Of a DNA stretch of 64,000 bases, positions 1 through 9,749 are shown piece by piece (within the stretch, counting starts at the first letter, position 1; each line of letters begins with the position of its first letter). Source of the stretch: Burkholderia anthina (GTDB taxonomy: Bacteria > Pseudomonadota > Gammaproteobacteria > Burkholderiales > Burkholderiaceae); contig NZ_LNJP01000003.1 in the NCBI RefSeq assembly GCF_001547525.1, positions 1,178,001 to 1,242,000 on the forward strand. Reading direction: 5' to 3'. Under the pieces are notes generated by a model. The model was given only the letters and a program-made list of their open reading frames with translations, had not been told where the DNA came from and did not search any database. The position numbers were made by a program, and so were the translations under genes.

Positions 1-361
1 GACGCAACTGGAGCCTGCTCTTCACCGACGTCACGCCCGGTACCCGGCGGGCCGCATCCACTGCGGCCCGGTCCTGGGACTCGTCGGTGATCTGCCCGGC
101 GAGCGTCACGTCGCCCGTCTTCGCGTTCGCGAACACGGTGACCTGCGCATGGTCGACGCCGGGCGCTCTGACGATCGCCTGGCGAACCTTCTTCGCGAAT
201 GCACGGTCGGCCGCGCGTTCGGCCTTCTTCGCCGCGCGTGGCGACGCGGGCGCCGACGCCGCCTGCTCGGCGGGTGCGGCGGCCGTGGCGGACTGCGCAT
301 GACCGGCCAGCGGCGACAACGCAACGAAACCTGCAGCGACGATTGCAAAACGGGACTTCAT
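1..361 (-). CDS. BON-domain periplasmic protein (3' end outside window)
   Basis: The reading frame starts at 361 (ATG, MKSRFAIVAAGFVAL) and runs off the left edge, so only the first 120 codons are visible. Residues 1-23 form a signal peptide ending at AGHAQ, followed by an Ala/Pro-rich linker. From about residue 54 the pattern AFAKKVRQAIVRAPGVD ... GDVTLAGQI ... DAARRVPGVTSVKSRL matches one BON domain, a phospholipid- or surface-binding module of OsmY-like periplasmic proteins. A role in envelope stability is known for the family and is only inferred here. The next gene on the same strand would lie outside the window. Confidence 0.8.
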   Translation of the reverse strand, partial: MKSRFAIVAAGFVALSPLAGHAQSATAAAPAEQAASAPASPRAAKKAERAADRAFAKKVRQAIVRAPGVDHAQVTVFANAKTGDVTLAGQITDESQDRAAVDAARRVPGVTSVKSRLQLR

Positions 362-409
362 CGGATTCTCCTGGACAGGAACGAACGGGTACGACGAATG
401 GGCCGGCCG

Positions 410-1393
410 TCAGGCCGTGACACCGGACAACCCACGGGCGCGGTCGCGTCCGTGCGGCGCCGTGAGCGCGTCAAGCGCACGCACGTCGGCTTTCAGCGCG
501 GGCGACAACGTCGCACGCAGATGGTCGATGAAAGTGCGGACCTTCGCGTCCACGAAGCGGCGCGACGCATACATCGCGTACACGTCGAGCATCGCCAGCC
601 GGTAGTCCGGCAGCACGCGCACGAGCCGCCCGCTGCGCAGGTCGTCGATCGCCGAATAGATCGCGAGCGAGCCGATGCCGAGTCCCGCACACAGCGCGAT
701 CGACAGCGCTTCCGGCGCATTCGCGTGAAACGGCGCGGCCGTTACCGCATGCGACGCGGTCTGGCCGCCGGGGCCGTGCAGCAGCCATTCGTCGTTCGCT
801 TCCGCCGGCGTGTCGAGGCGCAGGCAGGTATGGCGCGCCAGGTCGGCGGGCACGGACGGCGCGCCGTAGCGGGCGAGATAGGCCGGCGACGCGACCAGCA
901 CGCTGAAGGACGTGCCGCATGAATGCGCGATGCAGGCGGAGTCGGGCAGGCTCGCGGCCGTCACGACCGAGACGTCGTAGCCTTCCTCGACGAGATTGGG
1001 CATCCGTTGCGAATAAGTCATCTCGATGGCGACTTCGGGAAAGCGCGCCCGATAGGCCACCGCCGACGCGGTCACGTGGCTCTGTCCGAGCCCCGGCATC
1101 GTATGCACGCGCAAGCGTCCGTACGGACGGATCAGCGCGTTCCGGGCCTCGGCATTCGCCTGGTCGACCTCGCCCAGGATCGATTGCAGGCGCTCGAAAT
1201 AGCGGCGCCCGCTGTCGGTCAGCGCGATTTTTCGGGTGGTCCGGTTCAGCAGCCGAATCTGCGCATACGCCTCCAGGCTCGCGACGGCCCGCGACACCTG
1301 CGCGGTCGCCATATCGGCCTGTTTCGCGACGGCGGTGAAGCTGCCGGCCTGCACGACGCGCACGAATGTCCGCATGTTTTCGAGCATGTCCAT
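410..1393 (-). CDS. LysR-family transcriptional regulator
   Basis: A 327-residue protein with the normal LysR layout: N-terminal winged helix-turn-helix (MRTFVRVVQAGSFTAVAK, then the recognition helix TAQVSRAVASLE) and a C-terminal periplasmic-binding-like effector domain beginning near RLRVHTMPGLG. I chose the ATG at 1393 (MDMLENMRTF) because family members start about ten residues before the HTH; an upstream in-frame ATG at 1423 and the ATG at 1387 remain possible. It follows a quinone oxidoreductase-like gene on the same strand with a perfect GC-rich palindrome between them. The target genes are not known. Confidence 0.85.
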   Translation of the reverse strand: MDMLENMRTFVRVVQAGSFTAVAKQADMATAQVSRAVASLEAYAQIRLLNRTTRKIALTDSGRRYFERLQSILGEVDQANAEARNALIRPYGRLRVHTMPGLGQSHVTASAVAYRARFPEVAIEMTYSQRMPNLVEEGYDVSVVTAASLPDSACIAHSCGTSFSVLVASPAYLARYGAPSVPADLARHTCLRLDTPAEANDEWLLHGPGGQTASHAVTAAPFHANAPEALSIALCAGLGIGSLAIYSAIDDLRSGRLVRVLPDYRLAMLDVYAMYASRRFVDAKVRTFIDHLRATLSPALKADVRALDALTAPHGRDRARGLSGVTA

Positions 1394-1493
1394 TTCGATT
1401 GATCGTCCGGTCCGGTGCTGCATCCACGCGACGCGCCGGCGGAGCGCGGCGGCGCATTCGATGTCGTCGATTGTCGGGCCATCCGCGCCGCGG

Positions 1494-1521
1494 CTTCAGC
1501 CCCCCGACCGGGGGGCTGAAG
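1494..1521. promoter_or_regulatory. Perfect GC-rich palindrome, candidate operator
   Basis: Arms CTTCAGCCCCCC and GGGGGGCTGAAG (12 bp each) are separated by GACC. The element sits about 100 bp 5' of the LysR gene and 10 bp after the oxidoreductase stop codon. No T-run follows on either strand, which argues against an intrinsic terminator. The core CCCCCC-N4-GGGGGG recurs at 6640 and, with a 5-nt spacer, at 8461. Confidence 0.5.
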
Positions 1522-1531
1522 CGTCGGCCGA

Positions 1532-2602
1532 TCATGTGGAATGCTTGGCGTTTGCGTCGACGGCCGCCCGAAGCGAACGATCCGCGGCCGGCGTCGCCAG
1601 CACGATCTTGCCGATATGCCGCCCCGAATCCATCAGCTCGTGCGCCGCGCGCGCGTCGCGCAGATCGAACAGCCGATAGACCTGCGGCTTGACCGTGCCT
1701 TGCCGGATCAGCGGCCACACGGCCTCCTCGAGCTCGCGAATGATCTGCGCCTTCTCCGCGTAGGTGCGCGAGCGCAGCGTCGAGCCGATGTGCGTGAGCC
1801 GCTTCGTCAGCATCGGAAACAGGTCGAGCTCCTTCGCGGGGCCATTGATCACGCCGATCTGCACGATGCGCCCGTTCATCGCGGCCGCCGCGAAATTACG
1901 CGCGACGTAGTCGCCCGCGATGATGTCGACGACCACGTCGACACCCTTGCCGCCCGTGAAGCGCGCGACCGCATCGACGAAATCCTCGCTGCGATAGTCG
2001 ATCGCGAGATCCGCGCCGAGCCGCATGCTCGCGTCGCGCTGCGCGTCCGACCCGACGGTCGTGACGATCGCCGATGCGCCGAACGCCTTCGCCAGCATCG
2101 TCGCCGTCGTGCCGATGCCCGACGCGCCGCCGTGGATCAGCACGCTTTCGCCGGCTTTGAACCCGCCGCGCTGAAACAGATTCAGCCACACCGTCATGAA
2201 GGTTTCCGGCAGCGCCGCCGCCTCGGCCATCCCGAGGCCGTCGGGAATCGCGAGCGTGTTGCTCTCGTTCGCCACCGCGTACTCCGCGTAGCCGCCGCCG
2301 GGAATCAGCGCGCAGACACGATCGCCGACGGCGAACCGCGTGACGTCGCGCCCGATCGCGACGACCTCGCCGGCGATATCGAGGCCGGGAATGTCGGACG
2401 CGCCAGGCGGCGGATCGTACAGCCCCTTGCGCTGGAATACGTCGGGGCCGTTGACGCCGGCCGCGTGAATCCGGATCAGCACGTCGCCGGGGCCAGGCGC
2501 CGGTACGGCGCGGGTCGCGGGCACGAGCACGTCGGGGCCGCCGGGACGCACGATTTCGATCGCCGTCATGTGGGTGGGAAGAGCGTTCGCGTCATCAGTC
2601 AC
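1532..2602 (-). CDS. Zinc-type alcohol dehydrogenase / NAD(P)H:quinone oxidoreductase family protein
   Basis: About 356 residues, an MDR-superfamily protein of the QOR (zeta-crystallin) branch: an N-terminal GroES-like domain (GPGDVLIRIHAAGVNGPDVFQRKG), the QOR motif ESVLIHGGASGIGTTATMLA and a Rossmann fold. The catalytic zinc ligands of true alcohol dehydrogenases are absent, as usual for quinone reductases. GTG at 2602 is chosen because GAGG lies 8 bases upstream; the ATG at 2569 (MTAIEIVRPGG) is the alternative. Such enzymes reduce quinones or enones with NADPH. It is transcribed divergently from the LysR gene at 2764, which is its likely regulator. Confidence 0.82.
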   Translation of the reverse strand: MTDDANALPTHMTAIEIVRPGGPDVLVPATRAVPAPGPGDVLIRIHAAGVNGPDVFQRKGLYDPPPGASDIPGLDIAGEVVAIGRDVTRFAVGDRVCALIPGGGYAEYAVANESNTLAIPDGLGMAEAAALPETFMTVWLNLFQRGGFKAGESVLIHGGASGIGTTATMLAKAFGASAIVTTVGSDAQRDASMRLGADLAIDYRSEDFVDAVARFTGGKGVDVVVDIIAGDYVARNFAAAAMNGRIVQIGVINGPAKELDLFPMLTKRLTHIGSTLRSRTYAEKAQIIRELEEAVWPLIRQGTVKPQVYRLFDLRDARAAHELMDSGRHIGKIVLATPAADRSLRAAVDANAKHST

Positions 2603-2763
2603 GATATGATCCTCAACGTTCGTCGATGCGCGGCCGATTCGCGGGCCATCCCCGAATCGCGGCATCGCCATGTAAGTGAAGCCAGTCTATGGGCGATGCC
2701 GCGTGCGGGCACGCAGCGAATTACCGGTCGGGGAATGCAAAAATGCATCAGTCGGGACACACG

Positions 2764-3636
2764 ATGAACTGGGACGACGCGCGCGTCTTTCTTGCGATCC
2801 ATCGCGAGCGCACGCTGCGCCGCGCGGCGCGCACGCTCGGCGTCGATCAGGCGACGGTCGGGCGGCGGCTCGCGACGCTCGAGCACATGCTCGGCGCGAC
2901 GCTGTTCCTGCGCTCGTCGAAAGGCTATCTGCCCACGCCGGTCGGCGAACTGGCGCTGCGCGCCGCCGAGGCGATGGAGCAGCACGCGCACGAGCTGGTG
3001 CGACTGACGCAGGGCGTCGACCGGCGGCTCGCCGGCGAGGTGAAGATCACGACGACCGACGCGCTCGCGATCGAGTTCGTGATGCCGTCGATCGCGCGGC
3101 TGCACGCGAAACATCCCGACGTCTCCGTCGCGCTGAACACGTCGACCCACATCCTGAATCTCGCGAAACGCGAAGCCGATATCGCGATCCGCACGGTGCG
3201 GCCCGAGAACCCCGATCTGGTCGCGCGCCGTCTCGCACGCTGGGACATGGGCCTGTTCGCGTCGCCCGACTATCTGCACCGGCACGGCGAACCCGAGCGC
3301 GGCCGCGCGTTCGCGGGCCACGACCTCGCCGTCTACCAGCCGTACGTCGAGGCCAGCCGCAAGCCCACCCTCGCCGGCGAACCGATCGACGGCGGGCGCA
3401 TCGTCACGCGCACGAACTCGAACCTGATGCTGCGTGCGGCGCTGCGCGCGGGCCTCGGCATCGGCGAGATTCCCGTCCACATGGGGGAGCGCGACGGGCT
3501 CGCACGCATCTGGCCGGACCGCGTGCGGGAGTCGCCGTACGAGGTCTGGCTCGTCACGCACCGCGACCTGCGCCACACCGCACGGATCCGCGCGGCGATC
3601 GACGAGATCGTGGCCGCGTTCGCCGCGCACGGCTGA
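2764..3636 (+). CDS. LysR-family transcriptional regulator
   Basis: A 290-residue regulator. MNWDDARVFLAIHRERTLRRAAR and the following recognition helix (GVDQATVGRRLATLE) form the LysR winged helix-turn-helix; the effector-binding domain starts near residue 88 (LAGEVKITTTDALAIEFV). The ATG at 2764 is the family-typical start just before the HTH. The roughly 160-bp gap shared with the divergent oxidoreductase gene is the natural place for the operator of both genes. The protein belongs to the group with short N-termini similar to regulators of quinone or aldehyde oxidoreductases; the inducer is unknown. Confidence 0.85.
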   Translation: MNWDDARVFLAIHRERTLRRAARTLGVDQATVGRRLATLEHMLGATLFLRSSKGYLPTPVGELALRAAEAMEQHAHELVRLTQGVDRRLAGEVKITTTDALAIEFVMPSIARLHAKHPDVSVALNTSTHILNLAKREADIAIRTVRPENPDLVARRLARWDMGLFASPDYLHRHGEPERGRAFAGHDLAVYQPYVEASRKPTLAGEPIDGGRIVTRTNSNLMLRAALRAGLGIGEIPVHMGERDGLARIWPDRVRESPYEVWLVTHRDLRHTARIRAAIDEIVAAFAAHG

Positions 3637-3660
3637 CGCGGGCGGCGCCGCGTCAGCCGG

Positions 3661-6426
3661 TCATTCGTCGTCGCGTCGCACCCGTGACGCATCGAGCGCC
3701 AGCCCGCTGCGCACCGCCTGGATGCGCGACGTCACGTTGAGCTTCTCGAAGATGTTCTTCAGGTGCCACTTGATCGTCTCCGGCGCGACGCGCAGCGCGC
3801 GGGCGATTTCCTTGTTCGACAGGCCGCGCGCGACGTAGTCGAGAATCTCGACTTCACGGGCGCTGAGGTTGCCGGGCGCACCCTGCCGCGCGGCCGGCGC
3901 CCCGCTCGATGCCCGCTGCGCGTCGAACGCACGGGCCAGATCGCGCAGATACCACGCGCCGACTGCCGGAAAGCGGTCGGCACGCTTCTGTACGCGCGCC
4001 AGCAGACGCTCGGCCGCCGCCCCTTCGTCGACGAAGGTTCGGACGAGCCCGTTGCCCTGGCCGTATTCGAGCGCACGCGCCAACGCCGCGAGCGCCGCGC
4101 TTTCGTCGCCCGCCTGATCGAGCGCGATCGCATGCAACACGGCGGCCTGCGCCGCGAACCAGTCGAATCCGCGCGCGGCCAGCACCGCATGCACGGTCGC
4201 CATGCACTGCGCGGCCTCGTTCGCGCGCGCATCGGCAAGCAGCAGCCTTGCCTGCGCGGATTGCGCCATCTGCCACGTCTCGACGTGGCTCGACGCTTCG
4301 TGCGGCGGCACGGGCGACACCAGCGACGCCAGCGCGCGCCCCACACGATGAGCCTGCGTCGGCTGGCCGGCGGCGAGATGCAGCCGGATGCCGGTCGCCA
4401 TGCATGCGACGCGCAACCGCAGCCATTGCCGGCTGCATGCGATGTGATCGGCTTCGTCGAGTATGTCGTGCGCGCGCGCGTCGTTCCCCGACCGGAATTG
4501 CAGCAGCGCGGCAGTCTGCATGAACCTCAGCAACGGCCCGAGCGAACAAGCCTGCATCGCGATGTCGAAGCGGTCGGCCTGGGCGTCGCGCACCTTCGCC
4601 CAGTCGTTCCATTCGTAATAGATCGCCGACAGGTAGCCGGCCGACAGCGCCGTCGCCGCCGACAGGCGCCCCGCCGAGCGTTCGGCGGCCCGCAGTGCCG
4701 TCTCGAACGTCTTCGACGCGTCGTGCAACCGCCCGGCGACGAACTCGGCCAGGCCCGCCATGTTCTGGCGGTACACGTTCGCGTAAAGCGGCTCGTGCCC
4801 CGACGCCGCGTGCTCCGCGCGCACGCCGAGATCCAGCACGTCGCCGAGGCGGCCCGCGTAGCCCAGCCCGAAGATCAGCGTCGTCTGCCCGATCTGCTCG
4901 ACCCAGGAACCGGCCGGCGGTGCGGCCGCCAGCACGCGCTCGCCGAGCTGCAGCGATTCGATGCTGCGATCCGACAGCCCGGCGATCAGCGCGCGCACGG
5001 CCAGCAGTTCGGTCGCCGTGACGGCATCGGTATCGAGCCGCCCGATCTCGATGTCGGCTTCCAGCGCTTCGAGCGCGCGCCGCGCATCGACGATCTGCAT
5101 CGACAGCGCGAGCGCCCACGTATGCGCGATCCGCAGCCGCAGGCGGCCCGTCAGCGCCTGCGCGGGCAGGCGCGACACCCAGTCGAGCACGGTACGCACG
5201 TCGCTCGACGCGATGAGCTTCATCGCGCACGCCTCGACCCAGCCGGCGGCCGCGTCGAAGTCGCCGGCCGCGAGCGCGTGCCTGACCGCGTCCGGCCATT
5301 GCCGCTCGGCCGCGTACCACGCGCTCGCGCGGCGATGCAGCGCGGCCACCGCGCCGGGCTCCCGCAGCGCCAGCTCCTCCCGCAGGTAGTGCAGGAACAG
5401 CGCGTGATAACGGTAGCGCTGGCGGCCGCCGTCGATCGACCGGATGAAGAGGTTGTGCGCGCTCAGCCATTCGAGGCAGTCGAGCGCATCGTCGCGACCG
5501 GTCAGCGCATCGCACAGCGCCGGCGTCATCCGGTCGAGCACCGCCGTATGCAGCAGGAAGTGGCGGATCGCGTCCGGCACCTGCGTCATCACGTTCTCGT
5601 TCATGTACGCGGCGATGCCGGCACGCGCGCGGCCGACCTGTTCGGCCACGCGCGCCGCGTCGCTGTCGTCGTGCAGCGCCAGGGCCGCCAGTTGCAGGCC
5701 CGACACCCAGCCTTCGGTCGCCGCGCGAAGGCGCCCGACGTTTTCCGCATTGAGCGGCTTGCCGGCCACCCGCTCGAAGAATGCGCGCGTCTCCGCGTCG
5801 TCGAAGCGCAGGTCGTTCTCGTCCACCCGCACCAGCTCGTCGCGCGACTCGAAATAGCTGAGCGGCAACGCGGGCACCGAGCGGCACGACAGCACGACAT
5901 GCAGGTTCGACGGCGCGTAGCGCAGCAGATCGAACATCGCGTCGTGGATGACCGGCGACGCGAGGCGATCGAAGTCGTCGAGCATCAGGAACAGGTCGAC
6001 GCCCGCGCTGTCCAGTTCGTTGAGCAGTTCGTCGAATACGGTCTTCAGCGGAATCAGCGCGCGATCGCGCAACAACTGCCGCGCGCGGGCGCCGACGCCG
6101 CCGGTCGCGTCGACGATCGCGGCGACCACGTATGACGCGAAGATCGACGCGTTGTCGTCGTCCTGGTCGAGACTCACCCACGCGACTTTCACGCCCGACG
6201 CCACCAGTGCCTGGCGCCACTCCGCCAGCAGCGTGGTCTTGCCGTAACCGGCCGGCGCGCTCACGAGCGTCAGCCGACGGTCCAGGCCACGCCCGAGCCG
6301 CCCGAGCCGCGCGATGCGCGCCACGATCCCGCGGGCCGACGCCGGCGCCAGCTTCGTGCGCACCAGCACTTCGATCGCATCGGTGTCCGGCGGGCGGGCC
6401 GGTTGTCTGCTGTCCGTCGGCGCCAT
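3661..6426 (-). CDS. MalT-like LuxR-family ATP-dependent transcriptional activator
   Basis: A 921-residue regulator built like MalT: an N-terminal NTPase module with Walker A (SAPAGYGKTTLL, near residue 62) and a Walker B-like LFLMLDDFDRL, a long TPR-like sensor region, and a C-terminal LuxR helix-turn-helix (LSAREVEILDYVARGLSNKE ... TIKWHLKNIFEKLN). ACAGGAG precedes the ATG at 6426. It lies downstream of an acyl-CoA ligase on the same strand with a 294-bp gap. Family members activate transcription when ATP and a small ligand bind. Control of the neighbouring ligase is an inference from the shared palindromes upstream of both genes. Confidence 0.88.
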   Translation of the reverse strand: MAPTDSRQPARPPDTDAIEVLVRTKLAPASARGIVARIARLGRLGRGLDRRLTLVSAPAGYGKTTLLAEWRQALVASGVKVAWVSLDQDDDNASIFASYVVAAIVDATGGVGARARQLLRDRALIPLKTVFDELLNELDSAGVDLFLMLDDFDRLASPVIHDAMFDLLRYAPSNLHVVLSCRSVPALPLSYFESRDELVRVDENDLRFDDAETRAFFERVAGKPLNAENVGRLRAATEGWVSGLQLAALALHDDSDAARVAEQVGRARAGIAAYMNENVMTQVPDAIRHFLLHTAVLDRMTPALCDALTGRDDALDCLEWLSAHNLFIRSIDGGRQRYRYHALFLHYLREELALREPGAVAALHRRASAWYAAERQWPDAVRHALAAGDFDAAAGWVEACAMKLIASSDVRTVLDWVSRLPAQALTGRLRLRIAHTWALALSMQIVDARRALEALEADIEIGRLDTDAVTATELLAVRALIAGLSDRSIESLQLGERVLAAAPPAGSWVEQIGQTTLIFGLGYAGRLGDVLDLGVRAEHAASGHEPLYANVYRQNMAGLAEFVAGRLHDASKTFETALRAAERSAGRLSAATALSAGYLSAIYYEWNDWAKVRDAQADRFDIAMQACSLGPLLRFMQTAALLQFRSGNDARAHDILDEADHIACSRQWLRLRVACMATGIRLHLAAGQPTQAHRVGRALASLVSPVPPHEASSHVETWQMAQSAQARLLLADARANEAAQCMATVHAVLAARGFDWFAAQAAVLHAIALDQAGDESAALAALARALEYGQGNGLVRTFVDEGAAAERLLARVQKRADRFPAVGAWYLRDLARAFDAQRASSGAPAARQGAPGNLSAREVEILDYVARGLSNKEIARALRVAPETIKWHLKNIFEKLNVTSRIQAVRSGLALDASRVRRDDE

Positions 6427-6636
6427 GCTGCTCCTGTTCTCCTCGCGCTGATCGCGTGTCCGCCGGCGCCGCGAGCGAAGCCGTCGACCGGCCCGGTCTC
6501 GCCGTGCGCCGCAAACAGCATAACGATTCGGCGCCGGCCGTCAAAAGTAGGTGATGTCCGTACCGGCGTGTGCGCACGCTGCGCATATCGGCCGCGACAT
6601 GGGACCCGCATTGTTCTCGAACCGGCGCGCGCTGTT

Positions 6637-6658
6637 CAGCCCCCCATTCGGGGGGTAT
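6637..6658. promoter_or_regulatory. GC-rich palindrome upstream of the LuxR gene
   Basis: CCCCCC-ATTC-GGGGGG at 6640-6655, preceded by GTTCAG as in the copy at 1494. It is the only striking element in the 294-bp gap between the ligase stop and the LuxR start. It lacks a T-run in the direction of transcription, so an operator is favoured over a terminator, though a weak terminator for the ligase is not excluded. Confidence 0.45.
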
Positions 6659-6720
6659 CCGGCGGCGAGGAAGTCGCCTCGTCCCGAGCGGCCGGCGCCG
6701 GCGGCGGCCGGGCGCGCCGC

Positions 6721-8388
6721 TCAATCGGACTGGTAGCGCTCGCGCAGCGCGCGCTTGTCGATCTTCCCGACGCTCGTCTTCTCGATCGCGTCGACGATCA
6801 GCAGCCGTTCCGGCACCGCATAGCGCGAGATCAGCCCGCGGTCGGCCACCTGCTTCACATGCGCTTTCAGCTCGTCCGGCCCGACGCGGCCGACCTGCTC
6901 GTCGGTCAGGACGACCAGCGCGAGCGGACGCTCGCCCCAGCGCGCATCCTTCACGCCGATCACCGCTGCCTCCCGCACGGCCGGGTGGCGCGACAGGATG
7001 TCCTCGAGTTCGAGCGACGACACCCATTCGCCGCCCGTCTTGATCACGTCCTTGATCCGGTCGGTGATCTGCAGCCGGCCGTCGGGATCGATCACGCCGA
7101 TGTCGTTCGTATGCAGGTAGCCGCCCGCCCACAGCGCGGCCGACGCCTGCGCGTCGCCGAGATAGCCGGGCGTCGCCCACGGCATCCGCACGACGACCTC
7201 GCCCGCCGACCGGCCGTCGTGCGGCACGTCGCGACACTGCGCGTCGACGATGCGCAGGTCGACGAGCGGCAACGGCAAGCCCGCCTTCGTCCGGCGCGCG
7301 ATGTCGTCGTCGGCCGACGCGCCGCCGCCCGCCCGCGGCGGGTCGATCTGCGCGATCGTCATCAGCGGGCAGGTTTCCGACATCCCGTATCCGGTGTAGA
7401 CCTCGATCCCGCGCGCGAGCGCTGCCCGCGCGAGCCCGTCGGACAGCGGCGAGCCGCCGACGATCACCTTCCACGCCGACAGGTCGGCCGCCGCCGACGC
7501 CGGGCTGTCGAGAATCATCGCGAGCAGCGTCGGCACGCAATGCGAGAACGTTACCGCTTCGCGCGCGATCAGCGCGACCAGTCCGTCCGGCGAATAACGG
7601 CCCGGATAGACCTGCTTGAGCCCGAGCGCGGTCGCGATGTAAGGCATCCCCCATGCGTGCACGTGGAACATCGGCGTGATCGGCATGTAGACGTCGTCGC
7701 GATGCACGCGGCCGCGATCGCGCGCGCTCGACAACGCCGCCATGCCCGCGAGCGTATGCAGCACGAGCTGGCGATGCGTGAACGCGACGGCCTTCGGCAG
7801 GCCGGTGGTGCCCGTCGTGTAGAACGTCGTCGCGCGGGTGTGCTCGTCGAAATCGGGGAACGCGAAATCGGGCGAACCGGCCGCGACGAGCCGCTCGTAT
7901 TCGTCGGCGAAGCCGTCAGGCAGGTCGATGTCGTCGCCGTCGGCGATCAGCACGACGTGCCGCACCGAGTCGAGCCGGTCGCGCATGCCCGCCAGCAACG
8001 GCAGGAAATCGCGGTGAACCAGCACCACGCGTGCACCCGAATGGTCGAGCGTATACAGCAACTGGTCGGGCGACAGCCGGACATTGGCCGTCATCAGTAC
8101 CGCGCCCATCATCGGAATCGCGTGGTAGCACTCGAGGTAGCGATGGCTGTCCCAATCCAGCACGGCGACGACGTCGCCCGCGCCGACGCCGATCGACGAC
8201 AGCCCGCTCGCGAGCTGCCCGATGCGATGCCGGAACGCCCAGTAGTCGTGCCGGACGCGGTCGCCGTACACGATCTCCTGCTCGGGCCGCGTCGCCAGCG
8301 GCGCGTGAAGCAACTGCTTGATCAGCAGCGGATACGCGTGGGCGGACGGTGCCGGTTCGGCTTGCGGATACGAGTACGACGAATTCAT
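6721..8388 (-). CDS. AMP-forming acyl-CoA ligase (medium/long-chain fatty-acid type)
   Basis: A 555-residue ANL-superfamily enzyme: the AMP-binding motif [18 protein letters not shown], the [10 protein letters not shown] motif, the hinge region [17 protein letters not shown] and the C-terminal catalytic lysine in [14 protein letters not shown]. It makes acyl-CoA from a carboxylic acid, ATP and CoA via an acyl-adenylate; sequence character is close to AlkK/FadD-like fatty-acid ligases. The ATG at 8388 (MNSSYSYPQ) has GGAG nine bases upstream. A GC palindrome lies about 70 bp further upstream. The adjacent MalT-like regulator probably senses its substrate or product. Confidence 0.87.
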   Translation of the reverse strand: MNSSYSYPQAEPAPSAHAYPLLIKQLLHAPLATRPEQEIVYGDRVRHDYWAFRHRIGQLASGLSSIGVGAGDVVAVLDWDSHRYLECYHAIPMMGAVLMTANVRLSPDQLLYTLDHSGARVVLVHRDFLPLLAGMRDRLDSVRHVVLIADGDDIDLPDGFADEYERLVAAGSPDFAFPDFDEHTRATTFYTTGTTGLPKAVAFTHRQLVLHTLAGMAALSSARDRGRVHRDDVYMPITPMFHVHAWGMPYIATALGLKQVYPGRYSPDGLVALIAREAVTFSHCVPTLLAMILDSPASAAADLSAWKVIVGGSPLSDGLARAALARGIEVYTGYGMSETCPLMTIAQIDPPRAGGGASADDDIARRTKAGLPLPLVDLRIVDAQCRDVPHDGRSAGEVVVRMPWATPGYLGDAQASAALWAGGYLHTNDIGVIDPDGRLQITDRIKDVIKTGGEWVSSLELEDILSRHPAVREAAVIGVKDARWGERPLALVVLTDEQVGRVGPDELKAHVKQVADRGLISRYAVPERLLIVDAIEKTSVGKIDKRALRERYQSD

Positions 8389-8460
8389 GAGTGTCTCCAT
8401 GGGCGACCGGTCGGGTCGTCGAGCGTGCGGCCACGATACCGGACCGCCCGGCTTTCGCGT

Positions 8461-8477
8461 CCCCCCTGTCCGGGGGG
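8461..8477. promoter_or_regulatory. GC-rich palindrome upstream of the acyl-CoA ligase
   Basis: CCCCCC-TGTCC-GGGGGG, third copy of the C6/G6 element (5-nt spacer here against 4 in the others). It lies in the 358-bp divergent region between the ligase (start 8388) and hchA (start 8747). Nothing else recognisable is in that gap apart from the hchA ribosome-binding site AAGGAG at 8735. Confidence 0.45.
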
Positions 8478-8746
8478 AGCCAGCCCTTGTCGAAACCGGC
8501 CGCCGGCCGCCCGTGCACGTAACACGGCGATTGGCACGCGATACCCACCCGTTCGGGGAGGCGCTCACCGCAACACGCCGCTGTAGGATGCATCGCAGCG
8601 CGTATCCTTCCCGTGGGGTGCCCGTTCACCCGACCGGACATGACCGGAACGCCGCGCCGCCGATGCGGGATCGCCCTCTCCGGCTCGCGCATGCGGCCAC
8701 CGGCTCGCGCCCGCCACCTACCCCATCTCCCCAGCAAGGAGCAGCC

Positions 8747-9628
8747 ATGACTTCCGACACGACGCAGATGAGCCGCACGCCCGCACCCGACCCGGCGGAG
8801 AACAATGCGTATTTCCCGTCGCCATATTCGCTGTCGCAGTACACGTCGTCGAAGACGGACTTCGACGGCGCGGATTATCCGAATCCGTACACCGGCGGCA
8901 AGTGGAAAGTTCTGATGATCGCGACCGACGAGCGCTACGTCCTGATGACGAACGGCAAGATGTTCTCGACCGGCAATCATCCGGTCGAGATGCTGCTGCC
9001 GATGCACCACATGGACAAGGCCGGCTTCGAGATCGACATCGCGACGCTGTCCGGCAATCCGGCCAAGCTCGAACTCTGGGCGATGCCGCAGGACGACGAA
9101 GCCGTGCAGAGCACCTACCGCAAGTACCTGCCGAAGCTGAAGACGCCGCTCAAGCTGTCCGACGTGCTCGACCAGCATCCCGGCGCCGACTCGCCGTATA
9201 TCGCGGTGTTCATTCCCGGCGGCCATGGCGTGCTCGCCGGCATTCCGCACAGCCAGGACGTCAAGCGTACGCTGCGCTGGGCGCTCGACCACGACCGGCA
9301 CATCGTCACGCTGTGTCACGGGCCCGCATGCCTGCTGTCGGCCGCCATCGACGAAGATCCGCGCGACTACCCGTTCAAGGACTACGAGATGTGCGTGTTT
9401 CCGGATGCGCTCGACACCGGGCCGAACCTCGACATCGGCTACATGCCGGGCCCGCTGCCGTGGCTCGTCGCGCAAAGCCTCGAAAAGCTCGGCGCGCGCG
9501 TGCTGAACAAGGACATGACCGGCCGCTGCCATCAGGACCGCAAACTGATCACGGGCGACAGCCCGCTCGCGTCGAACGGCGTCGGCAAGCTCGCGGCCGC
9601 CGCGCTGCTGAAGGAAGTCGGGCACTGA
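8747..9628 (+). CDS. hchA: Hsp31 chaperone / glyoxalase III (DJ-1/PfpI family)
   Basis: A 293-residue protein collinear with Escherichia coli Hch[16 protein letters not shown] near the N-terminus, [19 protein letters not shown], the nucleophile elbow [10 protein letters not shown] holding the catalytic cysteine, and the end motif [14 protein letters not shown]. Hsp31 is a cytosolic homodimer that holds unfolding proteins, converts methylglyoxal to lactate without cofactor, and takes part in protein deglycation. AAGGAG sits seven bases before the ATG at 8747. It is divergent from the acyl-CoA ligase. A small GC hairpin without a T-run follows the stop. Confidence 0.93.
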   Translation: MTSDTTQMSRTPAPDPAENNAYFPSPYSLSQYTSSKTDFDGADYPNPYTGGKWKVLMIATDERYVLMTNGKMFSTGNHPVEMLLPMHHMDKAGFEIDIATLSGNPAKLELWAMPQDDEAVQSTYRKYLPKLKTPLKLSDVLDQHPGADSPYIAVFIPGGHGVLAGIPHSQDVKRTLRWALDHDRHIVTLCHGPACLLSAAIDEDPRDYPFKDYEMCVFPDALDTGPNLDIGYMPGPLPWLVAQSLEKLGARVLNKDMTGRCHQDRKLITGDSPLASNGVGKLAAAALLKEVGH

Positions 9629-9749
9629 CGGTTCGCGCCGCCTGGGGCGGCGTCTCGCCGGGGCGTGGCCGCCCGTCTCCAATCGATCGACCGGGCCGTA
9701 CGGTAGTATGGCGATCCAATGGAACCCCGATGGATCCGAACGAGTGGCC

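Noticed and set aside
3763-6135. A 790-codon plus-strand open frame opposite the LuxR gene
   Set aside because: It is a shadow of the GC-rich gene on the other strand, full of Arg and Gln runs, with no domain motif; the MalT-like protein on the minus strand is clear.
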